Source: Lelliottia sp. JS-SCA-14
GTDB lineage: Bacteria; Pseudomonadota; Gammaproteobacteria; Enterobacterales; Enterobacteriaceae
Assembly (NCBI RefSeq): GCF_035593345.1
Contig: NZ_CP141606.1
Span: forward strand, 4,526,001 to 4,590,000
DNA: 64,000 nt
Direction: 5' to 3'
In this document: piece after piece, positions 43,482 to 52,417 of the stretch
How positions within the stretch are numbered: the stretch's first letter is position 1
Layout of the letters: every line of letters begins with the position of its first letter
Notes under the pieces: model-generated
What the model was told of the DNA's origin: nothing
Seen by the model: the letters and a program-made list of their open reading frames with translations, nothing else
Database searches by the model: none
Translations under genes and position numbers: made by a program

Positions 43482-44380
43482 GGAGCTGGGCTCACGGTTT
43501 GTTGATAGCCAAGCCAGCCTTCACGGCCAGCCATTTCATCACGAACAATTTTCCCGACGGGTAAGGTACTGAGGTCGTCAGGCAACAGCTCGCTTAACGG
43601 GCAAAACTGAATGTCTTCCTGCGCGGCCAGCTGCAGCAGCGCGGCGAAGTCCTGCTGATACGCAATCCCCTCCACTTCGGCGTGGATGGTGTAGACCGGC
43701 GTACCGGTATCGCGGTGGATGCAGTCGAGAATATAGCGGTTAAAATTCTCCGCCGTCACTTCCCGCCCGACCACTTCATCCCAGGTCGGGAGCGTGACCG
43801 GGATTTGCACGGTACCGAACCGCGATTCGCCGAGCTGCGGCAGAAATGGCCCGCTGCCGCGGCAGTCGCTGTTATAGCGAAATTTAAACGGCTCTTTGGC
43901 GCGAACGACGCGCTGATCCGCCCGCCAGCCCGCCACCGCCGAGCAGTGGACCGGCTTGCCGAGGATGGCTTCCAGCTCCATCAGACCGCGTTCGACTTCA
44001 CGGGTCAGACGGGGGATTTTCCACACCCCGCTCCAGGCCTGCCAGGCGTGATGATCCCAGGCGTGCAGCCCGACTTCATGGCTCAGGGCTGCGGCGCGGA
44101 TCACCTCTTCGTTCCCCGCACCAATGCGTTTTCCGGGCCAGGCGGTGCCTGCCAGCAGGATATCCCAGCCGTAGAGGGAGGCCGCGCGCGAGCGCAGCAT
44201 TTTCATCAGAAAGGTCGGTTTAAACAGGCGCCACAGGTGGCGCCCCATGTTGTCAGGCCCGACGCTGAAGAAAAAGCTAGCGCGCACCTGGTGCTCGCTC
44301 AGCAGTTCCAGCAGGCGTGGCACGCCGTCGCGGGTGCCACGAAAGGTATCGACATCAATGCGTAAACCGACTTTTTTCAT
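43478..44380 (-). CDS. arnD: 4-deoxy-4-formamido-L-arabinose-phosphoundecaprenol deformylase ArnD
   Basis: Polysaccharide-deacetylase-type enzyme that removes the formyl group from undecaprenyl-phosphate-L-Ara4FN. It has 300 residues. The NodB-like motifs are [10 protein letters not shown] (metal Asp), [13 protein letters not shown] (metal His pair) and [16 protein letters not shown] overlaps on both sides. Confidence 0.95.
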   Translation of the reverse strand: MKKVGLRIDVDTFRGTRDGVPRLLELLSEHQVRASFFFSVGPDNMGRHLWRLFKPTFLMKMLRSRAASLYGWDILLAGTAWPGKRIGAGNEEVIRAAALSHEVGLHAWDHHAWQAWSGVWKIPRLTREVERGLMELEAILGKPVHCSAVAGWRADQRVVRAKEPFKFRYNSDCRGSGPFLPQLGESRFGTVQIPVTLPTWDEVVGREVTAENFNRYILDCIHRDTGTPVYTIHAEVEGIAYQQDFAALLQLAAQEDIQFCPLSELLPDDLSTLPVGKIVRDEMAGREGWLGYQQTVSPAP

Positions 44381-46359
44381 GATGCCTGTTCCGTCAGCTC
44401 CACGGTGCGCAGGAAGAAATCGAGCGTTTCGTCGATGGTCTGAACCATATCCACCGTCGGCGTCCAGTTCAGGCAGCGTTTCGCATTGCGGATGCTCGGT
44501 TTGCGGTGCTCAACGTCCTGATACCCTTTGCCATAATAGCTGCTGCTTTCCACTTCGCGGAAACCGGCGAACGGTGGGAAACGGTCGCGCAGCGGATGGC
44601 GCTCGAAGCTTTCAAGCAGCATTTCGGCCAGCTCGCGGATGCTCGCTTCGTTCTCCGGGTTGCCGATGTTGATGATCTCCCCGTCGCAGCGCCCGTCTTT
44701 GTTCTCGATGATGCGGAACAGGGCTTCGATGCCGTCGCTGATATCGGTGAAGCAGCGTTTCTGTTTGCCGCCTTCGATCAGCTTAATCGGCGAGCCTTCC
44801 ACCAGATTGAGGATCAGCTGGGTGATGGCTCGCGAGCTGCCAATGCGCGCCGCGTTCAGGTTATCGAGGCGCGGCCCCATCCAGTTAAACGGACGGAACA
44901 GGGTGAAGCGCAGATTCTCTTTTTCGCCGTAGGCCCAGATCACGCGGTCCAGCAGCTGTTTCGATACGGAGTAAATCCAGCGCTGTTTGTTGATCGGCCC
45001 GACGACCAGGTTCGAGGTGTCTTCGTCGAACACTTTGTCGGTGCACATGCCGTACACTTCCGAGGTGGACGGGAAGATGATGCGCTTGTTGTACTTCACG
45101 CAGTCGCGGATGATTTTCAGGTTCTCTTCAAAATCGAGCTCGAAAACGCGCAGCGGGTTACGGGTGTATTCGATCGGCGTGGCGATGGCCACCAGTGGCA
45201 GCACCACGTCGCATTTCTTGATGTGGTATTCGATCCACTCGGAGTGGATGCTGATGTCCCCTTCCACGAAATGGAAGCGCGGGCAGTCGAGGAAACGGCT
45301 GATCGCATCCGAACCAATATCAAGGCCATAGATTTCGTAGTTGTCGTCTTTCAGCAAACGTTCGGTCAGGTGGTTACCGATAAAGCCGTTCACGCCGAGG
45401 ATCAGCACGCGGGTGCGGCGCTTCAGGGCCACAAACGGGGCGCTGGTCACCAGTGCGCCGTTCACCAGGCCTAAGGACTGCGCCAGCTGCGTGCCCGGCA
45501 TATAGACGCCGTTTTCCGTCTGCCCGGTGACGATCTCCAGCGCCTGTTCGCCGCAGGCGATAATCAGCGGGGAAGCAGAAATAACGGTGCCCGGTTTCGC
45601 CGCAGGAATGTCGGCGCGCACGCGGGATTTCCAGACGATAAATTTACTCGCCCCGACGTAAGCCACCGCACCCGGCCACGGATCGGTCACCGCGCGCACC
45701 AGGTTGTGGAGTTGTGCCGCCGGTCTGGTCCAGTCGAGACGCCCGTCTTCCGGAGTGCGACGGCCAAAACAGGTGGCTTCGCTGTGATTCTGTTCAATCT
45801 CTTTAATCGTGCCCTCACGCAGGGCAGGCAGGGCGTCGCGCAGTAATGTCTGCGCCGCGGCACACAGCTTGTAATGCAGGGTCAGGGCGGTGTCATCCGC
45901 TTCAATACCGACCCGCTGCTGGGCGGCAATCGCCCCGGCATCGGCGCTTTTCACCATCCGGTGCAGCGTCACGCCGGTTTCCGTTTCGCCGTTCACCAGC
46001 ACCCAGTTCAGCGGCGCGCGACCGCGGTATTTCGGCAGCAGGGAACCGTGAAGGTTGTACGCCCCGGCGGTCGCGGCGCTGAGGATCTCATCGCACAGCA
46101 GGTTGCGGTAGTAGAACGAGAAAATCACATCGGGCGCGAGTTTCTGGATGCGGTCCACCCACAGCGGATGGTTCACGTCATCGGGCGCGTACACCGGGAT
46201 TTCACGCTCAGCGGCGATACGCGCCACGGAGCTAAAGAAGTGGTTCTCGCCCGCGGTATCCGGGTGAGTGAAAATAGCGGCGATGTCATAACCCGCTTCC
46301 AGAAGGGCTAACGTGCCCGTACATCCCATATCGTGATAGGCAAAAACAACGGCTTTCAT
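44377..46359 (-). CDS. arnA: Bifunctional UDP-L-Ara4N formyltransferase / UDP-GlcA decarboxylase ArnA
   Basis: 660 residues. The N-terminal half (1-~300) is a 10-formyl-THF transferase with [18 protein letters not shown] and [12 protein letters not shown]. The C-terminal half (~316-660) is an NAD-dependent SDR decarboxylase: [21 protein letters not shown] and [10 protein letters not shown] (Tyr/Lys). It makes UDP-4-ketopentose for ArnB, then formylates UDP-L-Ara4N. Both active sites look complete. ATGA overlaps with arnC and arnD. Confidence 0.97.
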   Translation of the reverse strand: MKAVVFAYHDMGCTGTLALLEAGYDIAAIFTHPDTAGENHFFSSVARIAAEREIPVYAPDDVNHPLWVDRIQKLAPDVIFSFYYRNLLCDEILSAATAGAYNLHGSLLPKYRGRAPLNWVLVNGETETGVTLHRMVKSADAGAIAAQQRVGIEADDTALTLHYKLCAAAQTLLRDALPALREGTIKEIEQNHSEATCFGRRTPEDGRLDWTRPAAQLHNLVRAVTDPWPGAVAYVGASKFIVWKSRVRADIPAAKPGTVISASPLIIACGEQALEIVTGQTENGVYMPGTQLAQSLGLVNGALVTSAPFVALKRRTRVLILGVNGFIGNHLTERLLKDDNYEIYGLDIGSDAISRFLDCPRFHFVEGDISIHSEWIEYHIKKCDVVLPLVAIATPIEYTRNPLRVFELDFEENLKIIRDCVKYNKRIIFPSTSEVYGMCTDKVFDEDTSNLVVGPINKQRWIYSVSKQLLDRVIWAYGEKENLRFTLFRPFNWMGPRLDNLNAARIGSSRAITQLILNLVEGSPIKLIEGGKQKRCFTDISDGIEALFRIIENKDGRCDGEIINIGNPENEASIRELAEMLLESFERHPLRDRFPPFAGFREVESSSYYGKGYQDVEHRKPSIRNAKRCLNWTPTVDMVQTIDETLDFFLRTVELTEQAS

Positions 46360-47339
46360 GGGTGATTTCCTTCCTGAGAGGATTTGTGTTCCTGACGGAC
46401 AACACGTTGAATAAAGTAGCGCGGACGTGCGCGGACATCGTTGTAGATACGGCCGATGTACTCACCGAGTAACCCCATGCCGACAAATTGTGCGCCGATA
46501 AACATGAACAGCACGGCGAAGAGCATAAAGACCCCCTCCGCCGCCCACTGCGGGCCATAGGCCAGACGCAGAACCACCAGCAGCACAGAGAGCGCAAAGC
46601 CCATCAGGGCAATGATGCTGCCGAAGACGCTGAGCAGACGCAGCGGCGTGGTGGTCAGGCAGGTGATCAGGTCGTACATCAGATTGATCAGGCGCATAAA
46701 GCTGTATTTGGATTCCCCGTGCTCGCGCTCGGCGTGCAGCACCGGGATCTCCGTGGCCTTACGCGCAAAGGTATTGGCGAGAATCGGAATGAAGGTGCTG
46801 CGTTCGTGGCAGTGCAGCATCGCGTCGACGATGTGCCGACGGTAGGCGCGCAGCATGCAGCCGTAATCGCCCATCGCCTTGCCGGTGGTGCGCTGGATCA
46901 GGCGGTTGATAGTGCGCGAGGCCAGCTTGCGGAACACGCTGTCCTGGCGGTTCTGACGCACGGTGCCGACCACGTCATAACCTTCGTCGGCGGTCGCGAC
47001 CAGGCGCGGGATCTCCTCCGGCGGGTTCTGCAGATCGGCGTCTAAGGTAATGATCAGATCGCCCGTCACGTGGCTGAACCCGGCCATGATTGCCGAGTGC
47101 TGCCCGTAGTTGCGGTTCAGCAGCACGGCGACGATGTGGCTGCCGTCAAGCTCAGCGGCTTCGGAGAGCATCATCGCGGAGTCGTCGCTGCTGCCGTCGT
47201 CCACCAGCAGGATTTCATACTCCTTGCCCATGGTGTCGCAGGCGGCGGTGGTGCGGCGAATCAGCTCCGGTAGGCTCTCCTGCTCGTTATAAACCGGGAT
47301 CACCACCGAGACTTTTTTCACAGGCGGCAGACTAAACAT
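46356..47339 (-). CDS. arnC: Undecaprenyl-phosphate 4-deoxy-4-formamido-L-arabinose transferase ArnC
   Basis: GT2 membrane glycosyltransferase that loads L-Ara4FN onto undecaprenyl phosphate. The start [19 protein letters not shown] (ATG 47339) has AGGAC 6-7 nt upstream; ATG 47345 and longer frames are less well spaced. It has 327 residues (E. coli 322). Motifs are [19 protein letters not shown] and RNRQDSVF, with two C-terminal membrane helices (~235-260 and ~270-295). It overlaps arnB by 8 nt. Confidence 0.95.
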   Translation of the reverse strand: MFSLPPVKKVSVVIPVYNEQESLPELIRRTTAACDTMGKEYEILLVDDGSSDDSAMMLSEAAELDGSHIVAVLLNRNYGQHSAIMAGFSHVTGDLIITLDADLQNPPEEIPRLVATADEGYDVVGTVRQNRQDSVFRKLASRTINRLIQRTTGKAMGDYGCMLRAYRRHIVDAMLHCHERSTFIPILANTFARKATEIPVLHAEREHGESKYSFMRLINLMYDLITCLTTTPLRLLSVFGSIIALMGFALSVLLVVLRLAYGPQWAAEGVFMLFAVLFMFIGAQFVGMGLLGEYIGRIYNDVRARPRYFIQRVVRQEHKSSQEGNHP

Positions 47340-48480
47340 GTCCATGTCCTGCAAGCTGATGGAGCGCGGTAATGACGCGGGTTGTGTCGTCATGAGTCAT
47401 ATCCGGGAAAAGAGGGAGTGAACAGATGCGTGCGCTGTTCCATTCGGTGTTCGGTAAGGACACGTCCGGGAACCGCTCGCGGTAATATTTTTGCGTGTGG
47501 GCCGCGCGGAAATGCAGGCCGGTGCCGATGCCCTGGGCTTTCAGGGCTTCCATCAGCGCGTCGCGGGTGATGCCGCACGCCGCTTCGTCCACGCGAATGA
47601 TGAACAGATGCCAGGCGTGCAGATGCGGCCAGGCCGGTACGCTCAGGGGCTTGAACGGCGTGTCGGCAAGCTCCAGCAGATAGCGGCTGGCAATCTCCGC
47701 GCGGCGGCGGTTGGCATTGCCCAGCTTGCCGAGCTGCACCAGGGCCAGCGCGGCGTTGATATCGGCGAGGTTGTACTTAAAACCGGGGGAGATCACTTCG
47801 GCCTGCGGCGCGCGACCGAGCGTCTGGCGGTCGAATGCATCCACGCCGAGACCGTGGAATTTGAGGCTGCGAATGCGCTGCGCCAGCTGTTCGTCATCCG
47901 TCACCACGAGCCCGCCTTCTGCGCAGGTCATGTTTTTGATGGCGTGGAAGGAGAAAATCGCCGTTCCCTGCCAGCCGACGTGACGGCCTTTGTAGTACGT
48001 CCCGGCGGCGTGGGCGGCGTCTTCGATCACCGGAATGCCGTGGCGTTCACCGATGGCGCGAATAGCGTCGATATCCACCGGGGCTCCGGCGTAATGCACC
48101 GGAATAATGGCTTTGGTGCGCGGTGTGATGGCCGCTTCGACAGCCTCCGGCGTGACCATCAGGTTATCGCGATCGACGTCGATCATCACCGGCGTGGCAC
48201 CCAGCAGCACGATCATATTCAGCGTTGACACCCAGGTCAGAGACGGGGTGATCACTTCATCCCCAGGACCGATGCCCAGCGCCATCAGGGTGACGTGCAT
48301 TCCGCCCGTGGCTGAACTGACGGCAATCGCGTGGCGGTTTCCCGTCAGGGTACAGAATGCCTCTTCCAGCGCCTGATTCTTCGGCCCGGTGGTGATCCAG
48401 CCAGACGCCAGAACGTCCTGCAGAGCGGCAATTTCTTCCGCGCCCATCGACGGGCGTGAAAAAGGCAGAAAATCACTCAT
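47332..48480 (-). CDS. arnB: UDP-L-Ara4O aminotransferase ArnB
   Basis: PLP-dependent DegT/DnrJ aminotransferase that converts UDP-4-ketopentose to UDP-L-Ara4N with glutamate. The start [16 protein letters not shown] (ATG 48480) gives 382 residues; in-frame codons upstream add nothing conserved. The PLP lysine is in [14 protein letters not shown] (near residue 183), with the [10 protein letters not shown] aspartate before it. It is the first gene of the complete arnBCADTEF operon. Confidence 0.96.
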   Translation of the reverse strand: MSDFLPFSRPSMGAEEIAALQDVLASGWITTGPKNQALEEAFCTLTGNRHAIAVSSATGGMHVTLMALGIGPGDEVITPSLTWVSTLNMIVLLGATPVMIDVDRDNLMVTPEAVEAAITPRTKAIIPVHYAGAPVDIDAIRAIGERHGIPVIEDAAHAAGTYYKGRHVGWQGTAIFSFHAIKNMTCAEGGLVVTDDEQLAQRIRSLKFHGLGVDAFDRQTLGRAPQAEVISPGFKYNLADINAALALVQLGKLGNANRRRAEIASRYLLELADTPFKPLSVPAWPHLHAWHLFIIRVDEAACGITRDALMEALKAQGIGTGLHFRAAHTQKYYRERFPDVSLPNTEWNSARICSLPLFPDMTHDDTTRVITALHQLAGHGHV

Positions 48481-48993
48481 TATTAATTTCCTTGCGATAT
48501 TATTCTTAACGGTCGTCACGGCAGTTCACCGAATAGTGCGGGATGCTTTTTAAATAAAGACGAAATAAAATCTAGTCATAGCGTCATTAATGTCAACAAT
48601 GCCTCAATAACGCCAAAGTAATCTTCTTTTCTTAGGAAAGAATTAAGAGACGGAGAGTGAAAACATATCGACATGAAACGATAGCGACAAAAAACCTTAA
48701 TCAACAGTAGCTTAGAAAATGCCTGCGCGTGATAAATTTGTGTGACAATGCTCACGTCATGTTAAGAATATATTTCAGTCGCCCACCGGATAAAAGTAAA
48801 CGAACGTTTAACAGATCCAAAAAACCTTGTTTTCGTTTAAATAAATGCGAAGTGAGTCGGAACTTTTCATTCTCGACGATTGTCGTTTTTATTTAATATT
48901 GCCGGTTAAAAGCAAGAATAGCTGAGGTCATCGAAGGGCCCGTGAACTGCTACGCTTTAGGGTCTGAACTTTACTCATCATAAGGAACAGCCT
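48481..48993. promoter_or_regulatory. arnB upstream region with candidate promoter, PmrA-like and PhoP-like boxes
   Basis: 513 AT-rich bases without a gene between arnB and the divergent SDR gene. On the minus strand: TTGACA (48591-48596), 16 bp, TAGATT (48569-48574) is a plausible sigma-70 promoter about 80 bp before arnB. CTTAAT-N5-CCTAAG at 48631-48647 resembles the PmrA (BasR) box with one mismatch. TGTTAA-N5-CGTTTA at 48797-48813 resembles a PhoP box. PmrA/PhoP control of arn is established; these sites are inferred by eye, and the PmrA-like site is farther upstream than usual. Confidence 0.4.
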
Positions 48994-49788
48994 ATGAAAA
49001 TCGATCTGACGGGAAAAGTCGCACTGGTCACGGCGTCTACCGGCGGCATTGGGCTCGCCATTGCGCGCGGGCTGGCGGAAAGCGGTGCGGAAGTGATCAT
49101 CAACGGGCGCAGCGCGGAGTCGGTGAATAACGGCATTCAGCAGCTCCAGCAGGCGGTGCCTGGCGCACAGGTGCGGGCGACCATCGCCGATCTCAGCTCG
49201 TCCGAAGGCGTGGAGTCGGTGCTGAAGGTGGCATCGAACGTCGACATCCTGGTGAACAACGCCGGAATTTACGGGCCGGAGGATTTCTACGCCACCGACG
49301 ATGACACCTGGGATCGCTACTGGCAGACCAACGTGATGTCCGGCGTGCGCCTGTCGCGCGCCCTGCTGCCGGGAATGGTGCAAAAAGGCTGGGGTCGGGT
49401 GGTGTTTATCTCGTCTGAATCGGCATGCAATATTCCAGCGGACATGATCCACTACGGCGTGACGAAAACGGCCCAGCTGTCGCTGGCGCGCGGTCTGGCG
49501 AAATTTGTGGCGGGCAGCGGCGTGACCGTGAACAGCGTCCTGCCGGGGCCGACGATGTCGGACGGATTCGCGGCGATGATGAAAGATGAGATGGAGAAAA
49601 CGGGCAAGTCGCTCGAACAGCTGGCGAAAGAGTTTGTCATGGCCAACCGCCCGACGTCGGTGATTCAGCGCGCATCGACCGTGGAAGAGGTCGCCAATAT
49701 GGTGGTGTATGTCTGTTCAACGCAGGCCTCCGCCACCTCCGGCGCGGCATTGCGCGTGGACGGTGGCGTGGTCGACGACATTATTTAG
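48994..49788 (+). CDS. SDR family oxidoreductase, 264 residues
   Basis: Short-chain dehydrogenase of unknown substrate. Cofactor loop TASTGGIG (~residues 14-21), acidic-free NGRS at the end of beta-2 suggesting NADP(H), NNAGIYG (~89-95), and catalytic Ser (VFISSESAC) then YGVTK with Tyr and Lys at the usual 4-residue spacing. A long flexible insert (MKDEMEKTGKSLEQLAKEFV) precedes the C terminus GVVDDII. It is divergent from the arn operon and overlaps the NlpC/P60 gene by 4 bp at the 3' end. No sequence cue links it to lipid A modification. Confidence 0.85.
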   Translation: MKIDLTGKVALVTASTGGIGLAIARGLAESGAEVIINGRSAESVNNGIQQLQQAVPGAQVRATIADLSSSEGVESVLKVASNVDILVNNAGIYGPEDFYATDDDTWDRYWQTNVMSGVRLSRALLPGMVQKGWGRVVFISSESACNIPADMIHYGVTKTAQLSLARGLAKFVAGSGVTVNSVLPGPTMSDGFAAMMKDEMEKTGKSLEQLAKEFVMANRPTSVIQRASTVEEVANMVVYVCSTQASATSGAALRVDGGVVDDII

Positions 49789-50312
49789 GCATTGCTGCCC
49801 GTCACCCGGCGGGCGGTAATGAAGTGCGAGTGCCAGTAGTTGTTCGCCAGCGTCGAGACCGTCACGCCCTGACTGGTTGAGGCGTGAATAAACTGGTCGT
49901 GGCCAATATACACGCCGACATGGCGGCGGTGCGGCCCGGTCTGGAAGAAGATCAGATCACCCGCTTTGAGGCGGTATTCCGCCACCTGAACGCCACGGTT
50001 GATCTGTTCTCCCGTTGTACGCGGCAGCGACAGATCGGCAGCCTCGCTAAACAGATGTTGCATCAGGGCTGAGCAATCCACGCCGCGGTGCGATGTGCCG
50101 CCCCAGACGTAATGCGTCCCTTTCCATTGTTGATACTGCGCCAGGATGCGGCCCCGCAGCTGGCCCGGTTCCTGATGCTCCAGCGACGTTTTTGCCGGAG
50201 AGAGCGACAGCTGATGCTGATGCGATAACATGGATGCAGGCAGTTCAAAACTGAATGCGGAAAACGAAGCAAAACTTAACAAGAGGGTTGAAAAAAGCAG
50301 TCTAAAGGTCAT
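49785..50312 (-). CDS. NlpC/P60 family peptidoglycan endopeptidase
   Basis: 175 residues with an N-terminal signal peptide (MTFRLLFSTLLLSFASFSAFS). The C40 domain has catalytic Cys80 (GVDCSALMQ), His131 (RRHVGVYIG) and His143 (FIHASTSQG). The 51- and 12-residue spacings equal those of MepS (Spr). No lipobox is present, so unlike MepS it would be soluble in the periplasm. It probably cleaves D-Ala-mDAP cross-links or stem peptides. It is not mepS itself, which lies elsewhere in enterobacteria. Own promoter region of about 240 bp separates it from the HAD gene. Confidence 0.85.
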   Translation of the reverse strand: MTFRLLFSTLLLSFASFSAFSFELPASMLSHQHQLSLSPAKTSLEHQEPGQLRGRILAQYQQWKGTHYVWGGTSHRGVDCSALMQHLFSEAADLSLPRTTGEQINRGVQVAEYRLKAGDLIFFQTGPHRRHVGVYIGHDQFIHASTSQGVTVSTLANNYWHSHFITARRVTGSNA

Positions 50313-50552
50313 ATCAATTCTAAGCTGTGAGTGAGTTTTTCCTTACCGGTGAGGGGGCAATGGTCCCTCGAATAGGCTTTCGATGCGGTGATAATATAGA
50401 CAGCTCACTTTTCATCCAATCACTGGTTGGTCCAAAAACGGACATTCCAGCCGGGTCGCAACTTTGTGAAAAAAAAGCACGTGATTGAGGGACTGGAAAG
50501 GTAAAGCAGGTAAACTAATGACCAGAATGTGTATTTCAGCTAAGACATCTTT

Positions 50553-51212
50553 ATGACCAATATGATCGCCGATGAGGCAGTGGCAAAATCCCGGGTGCTC
50601 TCCGTTTTTGACTTTGACGGGACGTTGACGCACCACGACAGCTTTATCCCCTTTCTGCGATTTGCCTTTGGTAAACGTTATTTTGCCGGACGTCTGGTGC
50701 GCATGGCGCTGCCGACCCTCCACTGCGTGCGCCGCAAACTGACGCGCGATGAGCTGAAAGAGGTGCTGGTGAAGACCTTCCTGACCGGCGTAGACGAGCA
50801 CTGGCTGCGCAAGCAGGCGGAGCTGTTTTGTGAGAAATACTGGAACAAGCTGATGCGCCCGGCGGGCGTGATGGCAGTGGCGGCGGAAGTGAATTCCGGT
50901 GCGGAGGTGACGATCTGTTCAGCCTCTCCGGCGCTGGTCCTGCAGCCGTGGGCGGATAAGCTCGGTATTAAGCTGATTGGTACGCAGCTGGAAGTGGTGG
51001 ACGGTAAACTGACGGGCCGGATCACCGGACATAACTGTCGCTGTGCGCAGAAGGTCGCGAGACTGGAGCGGGTGTATGGTGATTTGAACGATTACCACCT
51101 GCGCGCCTGGGGCGATACGCGCGGCGACCATGAGTTGCTGGCCGCAGCGCAGGATCCACACTGGCGGCATTTCCATCCGCCAAGAGCGCGGCGTCATTCG
51201 CCGATTAAGTAG
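50553..51212 (+). CDS. HAD-IB family phosphatase (PgpC/YfhB-like)
   Basis: 219 residues. HAD motif I is DFDGTLT (Asp20, Asp22), motif II ICSASPAL, motif III region CRCAQKVARL and motif IV WGDTRGDHELL. The HDSFIPFLRFAFG stretch after motif I resembles YfhB (PgpC), a phosphatidylglycerophosphate phosphatase. That substrate is a suggestion only; C-terminal HPPRARRHSPIK is basic and may touch membranes. Two in-frame ATGs (50553, 50562) are possible starts. Confidence 0.8.
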   Translation: MTNMIADEAVAKSRVLSVFDFDGTLTHHDSFIPFLRFAFGKRYFAGRLVRMALPTLHCVRRKLTRDELKEVLVKTFLTGVDEHWLRKQAELFCEKYWNKLMRPAGVMAVAAEVNSGAEVTICSASPALVLQPWADKLGIKLIGTQLEVVDGKLTGRITGHNCRCAQKVARLERVYGDLNDYHLRAWGDTRGDHELLAAAQDPHWRHFHPPRARRHSPIK

Positions 51213-51220
51213 TCGGTATC

Positions 51221-51283
51221 GCCGGGTGGCGGCTTCGCCTTACCCGGCCTACAACACTTTTTCCCTCTCCCTGTGGGAGAGGG
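51221..51283. repeat. REP unit plus GGGAGAGGG palindrome
   Basis: REP at 51221-51252 (GCCGGGTGGCGGCTTCGCCTTACCCGGC) and CCCTCTCCCTGTGGGAGAGGG at 51263-51283, then GGGGTGAGGG, between the convergent HAD and terC genes. Confidence 0.85.
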
Positions 51284-51297
51284 CCGGGGTGAGGGCA

Positions 51298-52323
51298 TCA
51301 GGCCGCACGTTTCCCAGGGAACACCACACTCGCAATAATCCCCAACGCCAGCACACCCAACACCACAAACAGGCTCATGTTCGCGGAGATGTTATACCCG
51401 TGATGCCAGAAGTGGTCGGTGGCATTCAGCCCTAGCTTGAACGCCACGAAGAACAGCAGCAGCACCACGGATTTCTCCAGATGGACCAGATACTGTTTCA
51501 TCGCTTCCAGCACAAAGTAGAGCGTACGTAAGCCGAGGATCGCGAACATCATCGCGCTGTAAATGATCAGCGGTTCACGGCTGACGGCGATAATCGCCGG
51601 TACCGAATCGAAAGCAAACATCACGTCCGACAGCTCCACCACCGCCACGCACAGCAGCAGCGGCGTCGCGTAGCGCTTCGCTTTCTTCACGCGGCCCACC
51701 ATCACATCCTGGTTTTCCGGTTTTTCCAGCTCAGCATCCACCTCTTTCTGGGTCAGCAAAAACTTGTTGCTGCTGATCTTCGGCCACACCGGATAGAAGC
51801 GTTTCACCAGGCGATACGCCAGATGGTGGGAATAGTCTTCCACTTCGTCGCTCTCTTCGTTACGACGGAGCATCATCAGCGCGGTCCAGCCGACCACCAG
51901 CGCAAAAACCACTTCCACATACGGGCCCAGACTCAGCAGGCTGGTGCCGATCGCCACGAAAATTCCGCGGAACACAATCGCCCCCAGCACACCCCAGTAG
52001 AGCACGCGGTGACGATATTTATCCGGCACGCCGAACCAGGCGAAAATCGCCATCATCACGAACAGGTTATCGACCGACAACACCTCTTCCAGCGCATAGC
52101 CGGTGAGGAACAGGCTCGCCATTTCGGCGCCATGGTGAACGTACAGGAACCCGGCAAACGCCATCGCCAGCATGACCCAGAAAATGGACCACATCACGGC
52201 GCTTTTCAGCGAGACAGGTTTGTCGTGACGATGCATGAAGAGATCGATAAACATCGCCCCCACCGCCATCACCACAAATACAACGACGGTTTCCGTCGGG
52301 AAACCGAGATGAGCAGATGCCAT
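51298..52323 (-). CDS. TerC/Alx family integral membrane protein
   Basis: 341 residues from ATG 52323 (MASAHLGFPTETVVVF), very like the TerC protein of plasmid tellurite-resistance operons as I recall it. Eight or nine membrane segments are visible. The acidic family motifs are LEEVLSVDNLFVMM and VELSDVMFAFDSVPAI, thought to bind metal ions (Mn export has been shown for relatives). No terZ/A/B/D/E genes are near, so this is an orphan copy. A longer reading frame from 52443 overlaps the neighbour and is not supported. Confidence 0.85.
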   Translation of the reverse strand: MASAHLGFPTETVVVFVVMAVGAMFIDLFMHRHDKPVSLKSAVMWSIFWVMLAMAFAGFLYVHHGAEMASLFLTGYALEEVLSVDNLFVMMAIFAWFGVPDKYRHRVLYWGVLGAIVFRGIFVAIGTSLLSLGPYVEVVFALVVGWTALMMLRRNEESDEVEDYSHHLAYRLVKRFYPVWPKISSNKFLLTQKEVDAELEKPENQDVMVGRVKKAKRYATPLLLCVAVVELSDVMFAFDSVPAIIAVSREPLIIYSAMMFAILGLRTLYFVLEAMKQYLVHLEKSVVLLLFFVAFKLGLNATDHFWHHGYNISANMSLFVVLGVLALGIIASVVFPGKRAA

Positions 52324-52387
52324 TACACAACCCTTTTGATTACAAAAAACACACCATGCAGAATTGAAAAAAACCAACAAAGTTAAA

Positions 52388-52409
52388 ATGGGCCGTTCCC
52401 GGCCCCAAT
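52388..52409 (-). terminator. Hairpin after the DUF3772 channel gene
   Basis: GGGGCCGGGAACGGCCC stem-loop on the minus strand, about 10 nt beyond the stop codon, followed by ATTTTAACTTTG. A weak intrinsic terminator between this gene and terC, which starts 95 bp from the stop. Confidence 0.5.
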
Positions 52410-52417
52410 CCAGTTTA

